Below, one piece after another: positions 1 through 12,329 of a DNA stretch of 64,000 bases; position 1 is the stretch's first letter; each line of letters begins with the position of its first letter. The notes beneath the pieces are model-generated. The model was not told where the DNA came from and searched no databases. It saw only the letters and a program-made list of their open reading frames with translations. The translations under genes and the position numbers were made by a program. Origin of the DNA: Cryptomeria japonica (taxonomy: Eukaryota > Streptophyta > Pinopsida > Cupressales > Cupressaceae); the NCBI RefSeq assembly GCF_030272615.1, contig NC_081410.1, positions 118,923,140 to 118,987,139 on the forward strand, given 5' to 3'.

Positions 1-311
1 CACATAACCAACTTTCCAACGATATTTCATGTGCCAAAAATGGAGTCTGGATGCTCAAGATATGCCTCCCGGGGTACAAAAATGAACTTCTGGCTTTGAC
101 GTAAAAAAAGACATCAAAATAGCAAAAACAGAAGGTCAAACCTCCAAATCTAAAGAGAGCTCGGAAAGAGATTTCCAACACCTATTCGTTTGCCAAAAAT
201 TGACTCTGTTTGCGCAAGTTATGGCAAACAAATAACCCCTTATCAAAAAGACTTTCAAGAGGGGTCTAGTGGTGACTGGGCGGAGCTGCCGGCGGAGGTG
301 GCGGGTCTGTT

Positions 312-388
312 GGTGGTGGCGGTCAGCCGATGGTGTCTGCAGGTGGTGGCGGTCAGCTGATAGTGTCTGCAAGTGGTGGCGGTCACCG
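312..388. repeat. 30-bp tandem repeat, about 2.6 copies, GC-rich
   Basis: Units begin at 312, 342 and 372 with the shared core gtggtggcggtcag (third copy diverging to gtcaccgc). The repeat is in the untranslated leader of the minus-strand element. It produces a spurious reading frame with repeating 'ADRHH' that is not considered a gene. Confidence 0.85.
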
Positions 389-815
389 CTAACTGTTACT
401 GTCGCTGCTGGTGGCGGTTATCATTGCTGCTAGCCGGTGATGAGTAAATTGTCGACGACAGCGGTTTCAGTGACCAGTAATGTGATCGTAGCGGTGCGGA
501 GATCGCATCGGCCAGGGAACACTATTAAAATGTCCCCAAAATATTTTTTTTCTCGAAATGGGTGCCCAAAAGGGCAAAAAACTAAAAAAAATTGAAAGGG
601 CCAGGGTTGTCCAAATTGGACGAATTTTATATGAAAATGGGGTTTTTTGGGTATTCTGAGCTCAACCGTGAGGTTTGTTTGAGTCCAAAATGCCTACAAA
701 CAAAGAAGCACCCCAAATTCAAATTAAAAACTTTGAAATTTTTGAAACCCTAGCCTATAAAAAATTCTTCTGAAAAATCAGGAACAAGTAGCAATAGATG
801 TAGGCTCTGATACCA

Positions 816-1149
816 TGAAGAAGTTGAGAAATACAACTTTAGAGATCCCAAGAACACTTGCAAGCAAAATACCTGTCACAAGAGAAGAATGGAGGCGGAA
901 AAACAATAATGTCTCTGAAGAAAAAGTTTATCGTTCAGAGAGGGAATGAAAAAGAAATACAATACAATCCTTATAAAAGGAGATTATGCAACACTAAAGA
1001 AACCCTAAAGGGATAATGTGTATTTAATAATTAAAATAATTATTAAATACCTACAATATTATTAAATGCCTAAGTTTAGCTTAGGTGTAGAGGATAATAG
1101 CCTAATAATTAAATAAATAATTATTAGCTAATACATGATAACTCTAACA
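816..1149 (-). repeat. LTR (5' LTR of the minus-strand element), 334 bp
   Basis: The sequence starts TGAAGAAG on the plus strand and ends CTCTAACA, so on the element's strand it runs TGTTAGAG to ...CTTCA, with TG/CA ends. It lies directly beside the initiator-Met primer site at 804-814. Its first 90 bases resemble the arms of the head-to-head LTR structure at 42113-42425, including the order 'ccaagaa...cttg...gtcaca..agagaag'. No second copy is in the window, so the ends rest on the TG/CA rule and the primer site. Confidence 0.65.
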
Positions 1150-1150
1150 T

Positions 1151-1182
1151 ATAGATAGATAGATAGTTAGATAGATAGAGAT
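1151..1182. repeat. (GATA)n microsatellite
   Basis: Seven imperfect copies of atag lie immediately outside the LTR end at 1149. It is a simple tandem repeat with no other evident role. Confidence 0.85.
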
Positions 1183-4100
1183 CAATTTATTTACAAAATT
1201 ATCAATTAAAAATGAAAAGTGCAAAAAAATTGCTTAATTAGGATTAAGTGAATGCAATAGTACTCGCCTAATGACAAATACTAATAATCTCATTTTATAT
1301 CTATTGGTGAAAGATTATTTAAGTAGACATGAACATCAGATTATAAAGATCAATATAAACTCATGAATTTTCAATCATAACCTAGTTAATTGCTACGTGT
1401 AATCATTTCCATAAGAATGTAGATTCAAGATGTCTCTCATTTCTTTAATCATAGACAATTCAAACATCACTCTTCATTAAAACTAGGTATTTATGACATA
1501 GTTTATCACTAATTCTTCACATTGGTCATTTCGTCAATTTTGGGAGATTTAGCTTGTGAATACAATGTCTATCAACCTACCTCTCTCCATGTCAATAATA
1601 TCTATTAGAAACAATTCAAAATGTGTCTTTGTGATTTAAATATAGTTAAATCCCATTGTATTTTGATTCAAATTTATGCATAATTTTGTCTCTCGAAATA
1701 GGTGGCATAGGAACCCATGTTGGGACTCTACTATATCACATCACACATTTACATTGTTATCAAAATCTATAATCACTCTCACAATTAATTTTAATAGTCT
1801 ATAATATTGGGTGCACACTATATATCATAAATATAAAATATTGTATTAATCTACTTAACATTCACCAACATATTGCACACTAACATTACTCATTTTCCAA
1901 AATATTACAATACTTCCTTGTCCAAACATCCATCGTCAACATCTTGTGATCATATACAAGTAGTATATATAGATATAATTCACATCTTTCTTAATTGATG
2001 CAGGAGCATATCATGGGTCATGTAATATTTCATCAGCCAAAAAATGTGGCATGCAAGGTTCTAGTTACATTGAACATTTTGTTTTATTTATTTATTTATG
2101 TTCTATGTACAACCATTTTGGATGCACATGTAAGTTAGTAGATTATTTTGGTGCTCTTTTTTCTACGAACATTGGCTTTGGAGTTCACTTTCTTTATTTA
2201 TAATCCACACAATTTGGTTTCTCGTCCACATGTGTATTTACATCAACTAACATAAATGGTTCACCCATACACCAACTATGAGAGGATCACCATAGGAAAA
2301 AAATAAGTTGAATTTGGTATTCATCACTTCATTGAATTGATGTACATGATCATCTACTATAAATACATATGTAGCCTCATTTTTATGATCAATCTATGAT
2401 AATTGTGGTAATAAATTGCAATAATATCTTGTTCTTCCTGTTGCTATATATGTGTGTTCAATGACTAGTTATTCATTTGGTACATAAATTGCCAACATTG
2501 CTTCAATTAGTATTAGATTAATTACTCTATGCCCTAAAAGATATGAGTTATACTCCGTAAAGATATTTTTTTAAAATGGTGATGTATTAAAGGTGGTACA
2601 AAGGTTTAAATGAGATACACATGTACTAGGAAAACGGACAAAAATGTGATAAAAATAAATAGTAATGATCTTGCTAATACACTAAAAGATGTTTTACCTA
2701 AGATCAAAGCCATCTAGACTATATAGAGGCAAGAAATGATTATGATTGTGGATTTTAATGATGTTGAGAATGTAGGTCAAGAACTAAGTGATACTAGTCT
2801 TGTTAAGTTTATAAGAGGAGCTCAAAGATAAATTTGTTTTAGCATTGATGAAGGTTAGGAGCAAACTAAGGTTTGATATCTGAAGCTTCTCAAGAAGAAA
2901 GTTTTTTAAATATATTGGATTGTATCATTATGTTGAAGGGGTGTTTTAAGTTTTAATATATAAATAATTTGAAGCACATAAGGTACATGAAAGCTCTTGA
3001 AGTTGGAAAGTTGTGATTGTCTTATAATGAGATTCAAATTAGAAAGAGCACATATAGAGGGTGAAGTGCAATATTACCATTTGAGATTACTTGTTTATGA
3101 GAGTAAAGGGTAATTTAATATTCACCAACTAGAAATTGTAGTCATTCAAGGAACTTCAAAATGTATATACACCAATGAGATTTTTGAATCAAGGAATATA
3201 CTAAGTATTTTTATCAAATCAATCTTCATGCAAGTCATGTTGAGGATAACAAAATATTTTGAGATATGTGAATGGTTCATGTGCTTCCATAAAAGATATT
3301 TATTTTTGGCTATATAGATTTCATTCAAGAAGCCCATCAAACCACACTAAGAATAGAGGAGCAATTGTCCCATGTAAAATAGAGTTCTCGTGACAAGAGT
3401 CAAGCTAGGAATAGAACTTAAGATGGTGGAAGGAAAAATTATACAAAGATGGATACAATTGAGTCAAAAAATAAAAAATCAAACTCAAAGGAAAATAAAA
3501 ATTTTGAGAAAAGTGAAGGAAGATGAGGTCAAGGTTGGTTTTGACATTTTAGGAGGGATTGTTGTAGATGTGAAAAAGTAGGTAGGATGAAGCACAATAA
3601 TGTATCTTGCTAGTGGACCACATGTCAATTTCTTAATTTATGTGAAATAGTTTGTCCCAATATTGAGACATAAGGAAAAATAAATTAAGATTTTTATAAT
3701 TAATATTATTAATATGTATATGTATTTCTATTAAACATTCTATATGTGATACTCTTTTCCTTATAATAGGAAGAAAAGGTGTTGAAATTCTTCCACACTA
3801 ACCTAAGAGGAGGGATAAACAAAAAACATGATCTAAAATAATTTGAAAGAAGAAAAATAAAATAAAATCATTCACCATAACACAATGATGTATCTTGAAA
3901 ATACAACTTTAAATAACTTAGCTTCCAAACTTCAAACCAATATGTTAATTATCAGTGATATAAATTACAATTGAATCCAAGAAATGATCCTTCATAATAG
4001 ATAACCCTAACAATTATATTTATAGTAATTGGTATGTGCATAGAGATGGAGGGCCAAAAGTGGCCAAAAATACTTTGACCTTAAAATAGAGAAAAACTCA

Positions 4101-5399
4101 ATGAGTTATAAAGATATTTTGTTTAGGCTTGGACAAATTAGGAATGCACACATGTTAAGGCTTGGTTAATCCAAGTCTAAGCACACTCATGTTACTTAGA
4201 TTAAAACAAAAGGTCAAAAGATCCTTATATTTCATCACACTTAATAGAGAAACACACAAATGTGGAATAATGTTAACATGCTTTAGATAGTCAATCAACA
4301 CCCCTCTATAATGTCTCAATGTTAAAGATGTATTTCCTTATCAAATTTTTAGTATGATAGTTAAGATTAATTTAATTGATTTTTAGTAGATATTTTTTTA
4401 TTTTCAATTAATCAAAACCATCTTTTAGTGCCTCAAAACCATAATTTACATAATAGATGGAATGTTGAACAAGCCTCCCCTTAAATCCATCTTGAAAATC
4501 CCATCCATCTTCTAGAAACAAAAGAAAATATCGGAGGAAAATTTAAAAATAATAAAAATGAATTTGAGATGTTGATATATAAACCTTAAAATATATTAAA
4601 GACACAACCATCCATCAATAATCTCTAGCACTATCCTTATAATCCTTGATTTTTCACATTTATTCTATAATAAGATAATTAACACATGTGAAACCTATAG
4701 AGAATGTTTTTAAATTTATTATACAACAAAACTATTTTATGATACGATAAAGGGAAAAAAAAAAGGTAAAGATAAGTATGCATGTTATTTTTTGACCCAA
4801 GAACTAATGCATTAGAAATAAATTATAAATGTTTTTCAATTTATTGGTGTACCATTAGAAAATCAAAAATAATATTTGAAATAAGTGGTGGAATGTGTTT
4901 GACCAACCCCCATGCAATAACTATAAGATACTTTAATATTTCTTGTGAAAGTGTGTTATGAGTTTGTCCTCAATGAGATCCCAAACTACTTTGATCATCA
5001 ATATTTCCAAGGTAAGGGGAAGGGATCTTCTCAATATATAGTAGGGTAATTGATGAGCCTCTAATTTACCATTTTGACCTTCTTTATTTCCTATGCATTA
5101 CTAATACCTTTAGATATTTCCATTACATTTTTTGATAATTATCAAATCTCTATGTTAATTTTAAAGCACAAAACTTGTCATTAATGTTTTGTTAAATGTT
5201 TGCATATGCATAAGATTATTACTAAAATTTGATGAAATGTTATGATAAATTATGGTGGTTAAATAGTTTTTGGGAAGAACCAATTTATATTGTACCCAAA
5301 AGAAATTAGATGTACTAATCGTTGACATGTAACCATAGGAGTCAATACTTGTAGTAGAAGGACTATTAGTTTAACAACAAAAGAGGTGAAAATTTGTAG
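1183..5399. other. AT-rich stretch without a recognisable gene
   Basis: No open frame longer than about 65 codons resembles a known protein on either strand. The only hint is at about 3553-3605 on the plus strand, where one frame reads CCRC..VGRMKH....C after a lysine-rich stretch (3390-3540). That could be a decayed Gag zinc knuckle (CxxC...GH....C) with His changed to Arg. This is weak and not annotated as a gene. The rest looks like old repeat debris. Confidence 0.5.
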
Positions 5400-5589
5400 T
5401 CAAGAGCTCATGGATTTGCAACAACTAGATTAATATATTTGAAGCTAATGTGGTCATGCTTAAGTGATTGAGCACTCAAATTAAACTTATGTTTCTAGTA
5501 AATGACTATTTCCATGAGAAACAAGGGCTTTGTTATCAATTAATTGAAACATAATTTTGTTGCATGATTTCTTTACGATAGTTTAAAAG

Positions 5590-5990
5590 AAAGCTACATA
5601 TTGCCTTAGTGATAGTGGATCTTAACAGTATAACCTTGACCCACTTCGTGGAGTAATTGGTGGTTGTAATGATGAAGGTATTCCCTTTAGAAGAAGGGGG
5701 AGATATCTTACCAATAATATCAAGCCCCTAAGATTGAAAAGGCCAAGAAGAAGCTTGGGCCTAGAGTTCCTATGCAAGGAGCTCAAATAAGACTATGTTG
5801 TTGACATTGAGGGCATTTCTTGACAAAATCAAATGAATCTTGCTCCATTGTTTGCCAATAGTGATCCTATGTGAATCAAATTCTTAACAAGGGACGTACC
5901 ACCAAAATGACCAACTCCAAAGCTCGCATGAGATTCTTGGAGGGCAAGGGGTATCTCAACTTTTGTCAAACACCAAGGAGAAGACCATTG
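5590..5990 (-). pseudogene. Integrase fragment of the Tat-like element
   Basis: On the minus strand the sequence reads HFGGTSL near 5900 and then CPQCQQH near 5810, which match the zinc-binding N-terminus of gypsy integrases (HHCC). It continues into GLDIIGKISPPSSKG at about 5731-5687 and a TxNYSTKWVKV segment, the start of the catalytic core. In the family the corresponding stretch is D-I-I-G-P-I-S-P-P. Stops and frame changes are frequent. The region downstream (below 5590), which should hold the second Asp and the Glu, could not be read. Confidence 0.7.
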
Positions 5991-6379
5991 TAAGATCTAT
6001 GGTAAAGAACACTAGATAAGATGATATGGCGAGCTTAAAGTTTTTGAATACAAATGTGAGTATTCTTGTTAATGTCATTGAGAAAACTCTCGGATTTGAG
6101 ATAATTATAGATGTGACAAAACCATTCCTCTGAGTCTATGTGAGCACACACAAGACTATTGAGTCCGGGTTTATTGGAAACAACAAGAGAGCGGAGAACT
6201 TGCACCACAAAGTGATATTCATATGCACTATAGTCAATGCATATAAGGGAGGTAGAACTTTCCATTGTGTCTACATGACGGTTTTTTCTCTTGGTGATGC
6301 TATTGATGGTATGAGAGGAGAAACATCTAACGAGAGTCAAATCTAAATCCCTATAATTATATAACTTAGACTACTTAGC

Positions 6380-6616
6380 CTAATATGCTCCCATGATTTG
6401 GTTCACAATGAGTTCAAAATCACCATGAATATGAATATGTGCAACATCTGAGGCGATCGTGGCACACAAGCCAACAATAAGGGTTATAGACTCAAAAAAT
6501 TTATTTGTACAATGAAACTCAAGGTGAAAGGAGAGAGGAATTGGTTTCCATTTAGGTGAAATTAAGACTAAACCCACTCTAGAGCCAGTTTGGCATCTTA
6601 ATCCATCAAAGTACAT
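6380..6616 (-). pseudogene. Second (archaeal-type) RNase H fragment of the Tat-like element
   Basis: A 78-codon open frame begins MYFDG and continues SRVGLVLISP...IPLSFHLEFHCTN, then ESITLIVGL and HGDFELIVNQI. This matches the extra RNase H of Tat elements (YFDGS...GVGVVLISPEG, ECTNNxAEYEALIxGL, GDSELIxNQV). The first Asp is present. The AEYEAL segment, which carries a catalytic Glu, has become FESITL, so the enzyme is probably dead. The frame ends shortly before the integrase remnants. Confidence 0.75.
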
Positions 6617-6849
6617 CTCCTAGATGGCTTCATGATCATTTTTTAATAAACTCTCATAAGAGAACAAATCAAGAGTGGGAATATATTTAGGGGAAGGAGC
6701 TTCTACCAACTGATCAACGATAGCCTATCCTTTGATGGATTTTTGAGTTATAAGTTCTTAAGATTAGATTCAGAAAGTAACATTACCCACTTTACCAATC
6801 CTCCAAAAAGATAAGCCCTAGAGAAGAGATGTTTAAGGAGGTCTTTTTT

Positions 6850-7640
6850 AACAATCACCTAAGTTTCCTCATGAAGAAGATAATATCTTAAATTTTGTGT
6901 TGCAAAGACGAGAGAAAGGCATTATTTCTCCATTTTGGAATATCTAGTTTCATAATCAACAATGACACAACTAATATAATACATTGCCCTTTCCTTCCCA
7001 TCATCATCATGTTGAGACAATAAGGTTGCCAAAGCATTGAATGATGCTGAAATATACAAGAGGAAGGGTCTATCTTGCATAGCTAGCATCAAGATAGGGG
7101 GATTATCTAAGTAACTTTTGATGGAATCAAAAGCCTTCTGACATTCAGCATCCCACTGAACTATGCATCTTTCTTTAACAAAAATATGAATGGAAGGGTA
7201 CGGTCAACCAATTGACATGCAAATCTACAAATTGCTTGAATCTTCCCTTGTAAGCTACGCAGTTGAGAGATATTTATAGATAGATAAGACAAAGGTATAT
7301 GATGTGATCTTGATGAGTTACAAACTTTTCCAGGATGTTGTCAACATAATCTTTTAATATTTTATGGATGAAGTCATGAAAGATTGAATTCATGGTTCGC
7401 TGGTAAGTTGCTCCTACATTCTTCAACCCAAACAACGTGACTACATAATAAAGGTAAGGATCTAATTATAACTTGAGAAGTCATCCATAAAGGAGAGTAA
7501 GGCATGGCCTGAAGTTGAATCAACAATCATATCAATATTTAGAAGTGGAAAATCATCTATAAGAGAAGCCTTTTTAAGATCACCAAAATCAATACAAACA
7601 TGAATACGACCATCAAGTTTACTAACATAAATAATATTTA
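6850..7640 (-). pseudogene. Reverse transcriptase and first RNase H remnant of the Tat-like element
   Basis: Minus-strand translation in several frames gives SKLDGRIHVCIDFGDLKKAS (about 7630-7570), DDFPLLNIDMIVDST and GHALLSFMDDFSSYN, the fingers and palm of gypsy RT. The active site at 7348-7331 reads YVDNIL where the family has YVDDIL, so the second catalytic Asp has become Asn. RNase H follows as QWDAECQKAFDSIKSYL (about 7162-7110), then FLLYISAS, ALATLLSQ and DYETRYSKMEK. At least two frame changes and several stops separate the pieces. Confidence 0.8.
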
Positions 7641-9106
7641 AAATCTAAGACAAATAGTTGATGGGATAGATAAAGCCAACTTTTAAAATATTTTTTATCT
7701 TAGTCTTGACTAATATAGTGACCTTGGGATCATCTTGAGAATCATTTTTTAATAGGTTTTCCATCAATATGTAAGGAGATATTATGAACCACTATAGATT
7801 CATCAATATCAAGCATATCCTCATACGACAAAGAAAAGATATTGAAATACTAATGCATCAAAATATTGGAATGCAATTTAGGCTCTTTTGAGGAGAGACA
7901 TTTCCTAATTTTAATCACCTTCTCAGAAGACATAGGATCCATCATAACACCAATAGTATCTCCCTTAAGAAGCATACTATGGCCTTTAGGATGAGGTATA
8001 GATGTATTTTCTCATTCGCGCTCAGAATGGATTCACCAAAATATTCTTGACTATTCAAACAATAAGGGAATCGATTCTTATGGTGATAAGTGTAAGTAAA
8101 TCAAAATAAACACTCGAGAACTCCACAAGATTCTTCCTTTGAAGAGAAAACATGTAGAAGAATTTCACTAGATGTTGATGCAAAATAAATGTATTCAAGA
8201 TGGACCAACCTAAGAGGAAGAGGCTCGACAGAAATCATGTTGATAGTTAACCATGGTTTTTCCTTGCAGAACGTATGATGGTATCCAAGTCATGTATTAT
8301 GATGACGGAGTTTAGGTTTCAAAGAGACCTAGATACCCTCTTCACTAGGTCCACAACCTCTAATGCCATATACATATTTATAAACTAAATTGAATCTCAA
8401 CCCATATATGCAATGCAACTCTCTAGAGGTCAAGGAATTGGTGCAAAAAATATGAGTAACATGATAAGTATCACTTGGATTTATGGATGCATAATCGTCC
8501 TTCATAGTCAGGGTGAATGAGATCTTAGGGATATTTAGGTGGAATAGATAAACCTTATATTCACCAACATGAGTGTTAGTAAAATCTAAAAAGACCTTGA
8601 TTCATCACCCAAACATGCATTTACTTTAGATGGAGAAGATTATTTAACGAGAGATGGAGTAGAAGTCAATTAAACAAGGGTAGACCTAGGACTTTCAACC
8701 TTAGGAGGGTCTACCTTTGGAGGATCTTTCTTTTTAGGTAGTTCCTCTTTATATATGACTTCCTTCTTCAAGGCATCCTCTTTAGGGAATGCCACATAAG
8801 TAGAAATAATTGCATTAGAAGATAAAGATGGAATATAGTTATAAAAAGATGGAGTAATCATGATTTGACCAACTGCTTCTATTTGACATAAATGCATAGA
8901 ATCAAGATCGACCTTGATCATAATTACCTGATTATTAGCAAAAAAATTAACAGAACTATGAAGGGTAGATGAGTAGCTCCTAAGCCATGCATCCACACTC
9001 TGTTCAAAAGAAGATTGTAAGGAAAAGGCACTGACATTACATATACCAAAGTTGGAATAGTAATTGATCAAATCTTCAAAAGAAAAATTATAGTGCCTAA
9101 GATGGT

Positions 9107-9466
9107 CTAGCTAGTATTATCAAAACCATAGATGAACCAAGAAGACATGGCAAGAGCATTTGGATCTACTTTGATTTTTAGTAATAAGTACAGACTACAA
9201 ACATTGAGTGTTGAACCAATGTCAATGAGAGTCCACTTAATACCAACAATATTAATATAAACAATTATCATTAATGTGTCTGCTAAGTTCCTCACTTCCA
9301 AAGGTGGAATCTCATGCAAGTAGAATGTGATACTTAACGTGTTTGCACAAATATGATCCATGCATGAATTCACATTTGTCAGTTTATTAGAAGAAGGTAA
9401 AAGAATCTTTTGAAGATCCTCATAGAGATACCTTGATACATTAGAATAGTTTGAAGCAAATCTCAT
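9107..9466 (-). pseudogene. Probable aspartic-protease segment of the Tat-like element
   Basis: This 119-codon open frame contains LIDIGSTLNVCSL at about residues 80-92. It corresponds to the [LI]-[IV]-D-x-G-[SA]-S-x-N motif around the catalytic Asp of Tat-type proteases. The lead-in (RNLADTLMIIVYINIVG) fits the beta strands before that motif. It sits between the possible Gag end and the RT, as expected, but the gap to RT (about 1.5 kb, 9100-7640) is long and only partly open (8670-9071, rich in Pro and Lys). Confidence 0.5.
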
Positions 9467-9654
9467 AGTGATATCTTAAAAAGAGTAACACGAAATTTCT
9501 CAACTAGATCATAGGCACCGAGTTGTTTGGCTATGTGCTTAGGTGCTTGAGGAAGGTTAGGCTAAGAAGGTGGCAAAGAACTAACAGGTTGATCAACATT
9601 GTACTTATTTCTTCATGTATTATAGGTAGGTGCAATAGCATTGTAAGAAGTATT

Positions 9655-9984
9655 CTAAGTTTGAGTAAACTTTTTAAATAATTCTAGGGAATTACTTTCA
9701 AAAGATTTACCATGTATAGACTTTACTTTCTTTGGAGAAGGACTAACTATAGTTTCATAAATGATTGGTCTCTTAGGCTTTTGATCAGCGGAAACTACGA
9801 CAACATTAACGAACTTTCTATTATCCAAAGAAGAAGATTTTACACATGGATCACTCTTAGAGACCTTATGATCAAGAGAGGATGCCTCTAGGAAATCATC
9901 CAAGGCATCATCCAACATATGAAAATCATCTTTTGAGAATGCCTTATTGAATGTATCAAACTCTAAGAGAAAAATATCTGACAT
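9655..9984 (-). pseudogene. Possible Gag-Pol linker segment of the Tat-like element
   Basis: A 109-codon acidic and serine-rich open frame (MSDIFLLEFDTFNKAF...) has no motif I recognise. It is placed in the element only by strand and position, upstream of the protease-like segment. It may instead be a chance frame. Confidence 0.3.
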
Positions 9985-10484
9985 AAGGCGTTCACATCAG
10001 TTTCACCAAAATGTAGAGGAGGGGATTTGCTACCCTCAAGATGATGAGATCTCAAGGGGAAAACCAACCTTCACTACCTCACTAAATTGGTGCTCTGGTG
10101 AGCCGAGAAGATATAAGAATAATGAAAAAAATGAAATTATACTAGCATATAAACAAAATCTACTAAATGACAGAAGCATGAAGTATAAATGTGTCAATTG
10201 TTGAGAATGAAAACTAACAGAACACAAGTGTTAACATCAATCTAGCGCTAGCACGTCAGGGACATATATGCATTACATTATCATCTATACAACCAAAAAT
10301 CAAAGAACCACCAGAATCCTCTCTAAACTCAACTTTTGAACTTTGAATCTATTCACCAGCTACAAACACCTAGATGAGGGAAAAATGTTGGGGCTATATA
10401 GGGGCTTGCCTCAATTAAACCCTCGCTTTGGTGTTACTACCTCCATGGACAATTGAATGGATAGATTTGGATAAAATGATAAAT

Positions 10485-10588
10485 AGATAACATAATAGAA
10501 ACAAACCTTGCTTAATGGAGGAAAAACCTTAATACAAGAGACAAAATAGATAACATAATAGAAACAGACCCCACTTAATGGAAGAAAA
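10485..10588. repeat. 63-bp tandem repeat split by the outer nested element
   Basis: Unit 1 starts at 10485 (agataacataatagaaac) and unit 2 at 10548 with the same start. Unit 2 breaks off at 10588 and resumes at 31993 (cccctattacaagagata), matching ccttaatacaagagac in unit 1. The repeat therefore shows that 10589-31992 was inserted into pre-existing DNA, and it gives independent support for the insertion boundaries. Confidence 0.85.
10584..10588. repeat. Target-site duplication gaaaa (left copy)
   Basis: It matches gaaaa at 31988-31992, directly outside the other LTR end. The flanking 63-bp repeat reads through correctly once the insert and one copy are removed. Confidence 0.85.
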
Positions 10589-11755
<1,167 letters not shown>

Positions 11756-11770
11756 ATCTCCCCCTTTTTC
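11756..11770 (-). promoter_or_regulatory. Polypurine tract of the outer element
   Basis: On the minus strand this reads AAAAAGGGGGAGAT, directly abutting the LTR that begins TGTTGGAT. It marks the 3' end of the interior and fixes the element's orientation. Confidence 0.75.
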
Positions 11771-12329
11771 ATTGATGGCAAAATGTATTCAAAAAATTTA
11801 TTCACTTCAAAAAAATTGCTCTCCCAAAAATTGCCTTTCAAAACATTAACTATTCTACCATTTCTCCTCCTTTTTGCTTACACTTCAATATTGTCCAAAC
11901 TTTACATCTTCTTCACATTCTCTCCTCACTTCACATTTCTACATTTTATCCCCATTTGCTAAACATTGCATTCTCTCATTCTCTCCCCCTTTTTCCATAA
12001 AGGACAAAGGGTATCAAAGAAACATACCTATACACATATTTTCCTTAACATCAATGCACAAAAAAACGAAAGTCATAGTTATCTTTACACAAAAAAATAT
12101 CCTTGTACTTTTCTTTGATTTTCAGGACAAAAGAATTCCAAGAGCTGATAGCGAATGTCAATACTATTCACTGCCAATTGCACTACACAAGCAGGTCAAT
12201 AACATTAATCAAATCATCCAAGATAAGCAATTTCAACTTTGCCTTCTCTGCATCTTTTAGCAGATGAGTAAAATGATCCATTCTAGTTTCAACAATTTCT
12301 TTAAGAGTCCAAAAATTCCTGCAAAATTC

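Larger units (their letters stand above)
1..1149 (-). mobile_element. 5' end of a minus-strand LTR retrotransposon, truncated by the window edge
   Basis: Read on the minus strand this is an LTR (1149 down to 816), then a primer-binding site, then a leader that continues past base 1. The plus strand at 804-814 reads ctctgatacca, the complement of TGGTATCAGAG, the usual initiator-Met tRNA primer site of plant copia elements. The leader holds no recognisable gag; it is partly GC-rich (about 270-520) and contains a 30-base tandem repeat. The family cannot be assigned without pol; copia is the best guess from the primer site and the short LTR. The other LTR and the target-site duplication lie outside the window. 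Confidence 0.7.
5400..9990 (-). mobile_element. Decayed Tat-type Ty3/gypsy retrotransposon, minus strand
   Basis: On the minus strand from right to left the order is: possible Gag C-terminus (9984-9655), aspartic-protease-like segment (9466-9107), reverse transcriptase (about 7640-7250), first RNase H (about 7165-6850), a second RNase H of the archaeal type (6616-6380) and integrase (about 5990-5590). A second RNase H between the RT-RNase H block and integrase is the hallmark of the Tat lineage. Every domain carries stops or frameshifts, and the RT active site is changed. LTRs could not be placed with confidence; a TG at 10386 (tgttggggctatatagg) is a possible 5' LTR edge. No active product is expected. 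Confidence 0.75.

Noticed and set aside
136-372. A 78-codon minus-strand frame with repeating ADRHH
   Set aside because: It is a translation of the 30-bp tandem repeat in a retroelement leader.
3390-3605. A lysine-rich frame followed by a possible zinc knuckle
   Set aside because: The knuckle lies in another frame and lacks the His ligand, and no LTR or pol is nearby; too weak to call a gene.
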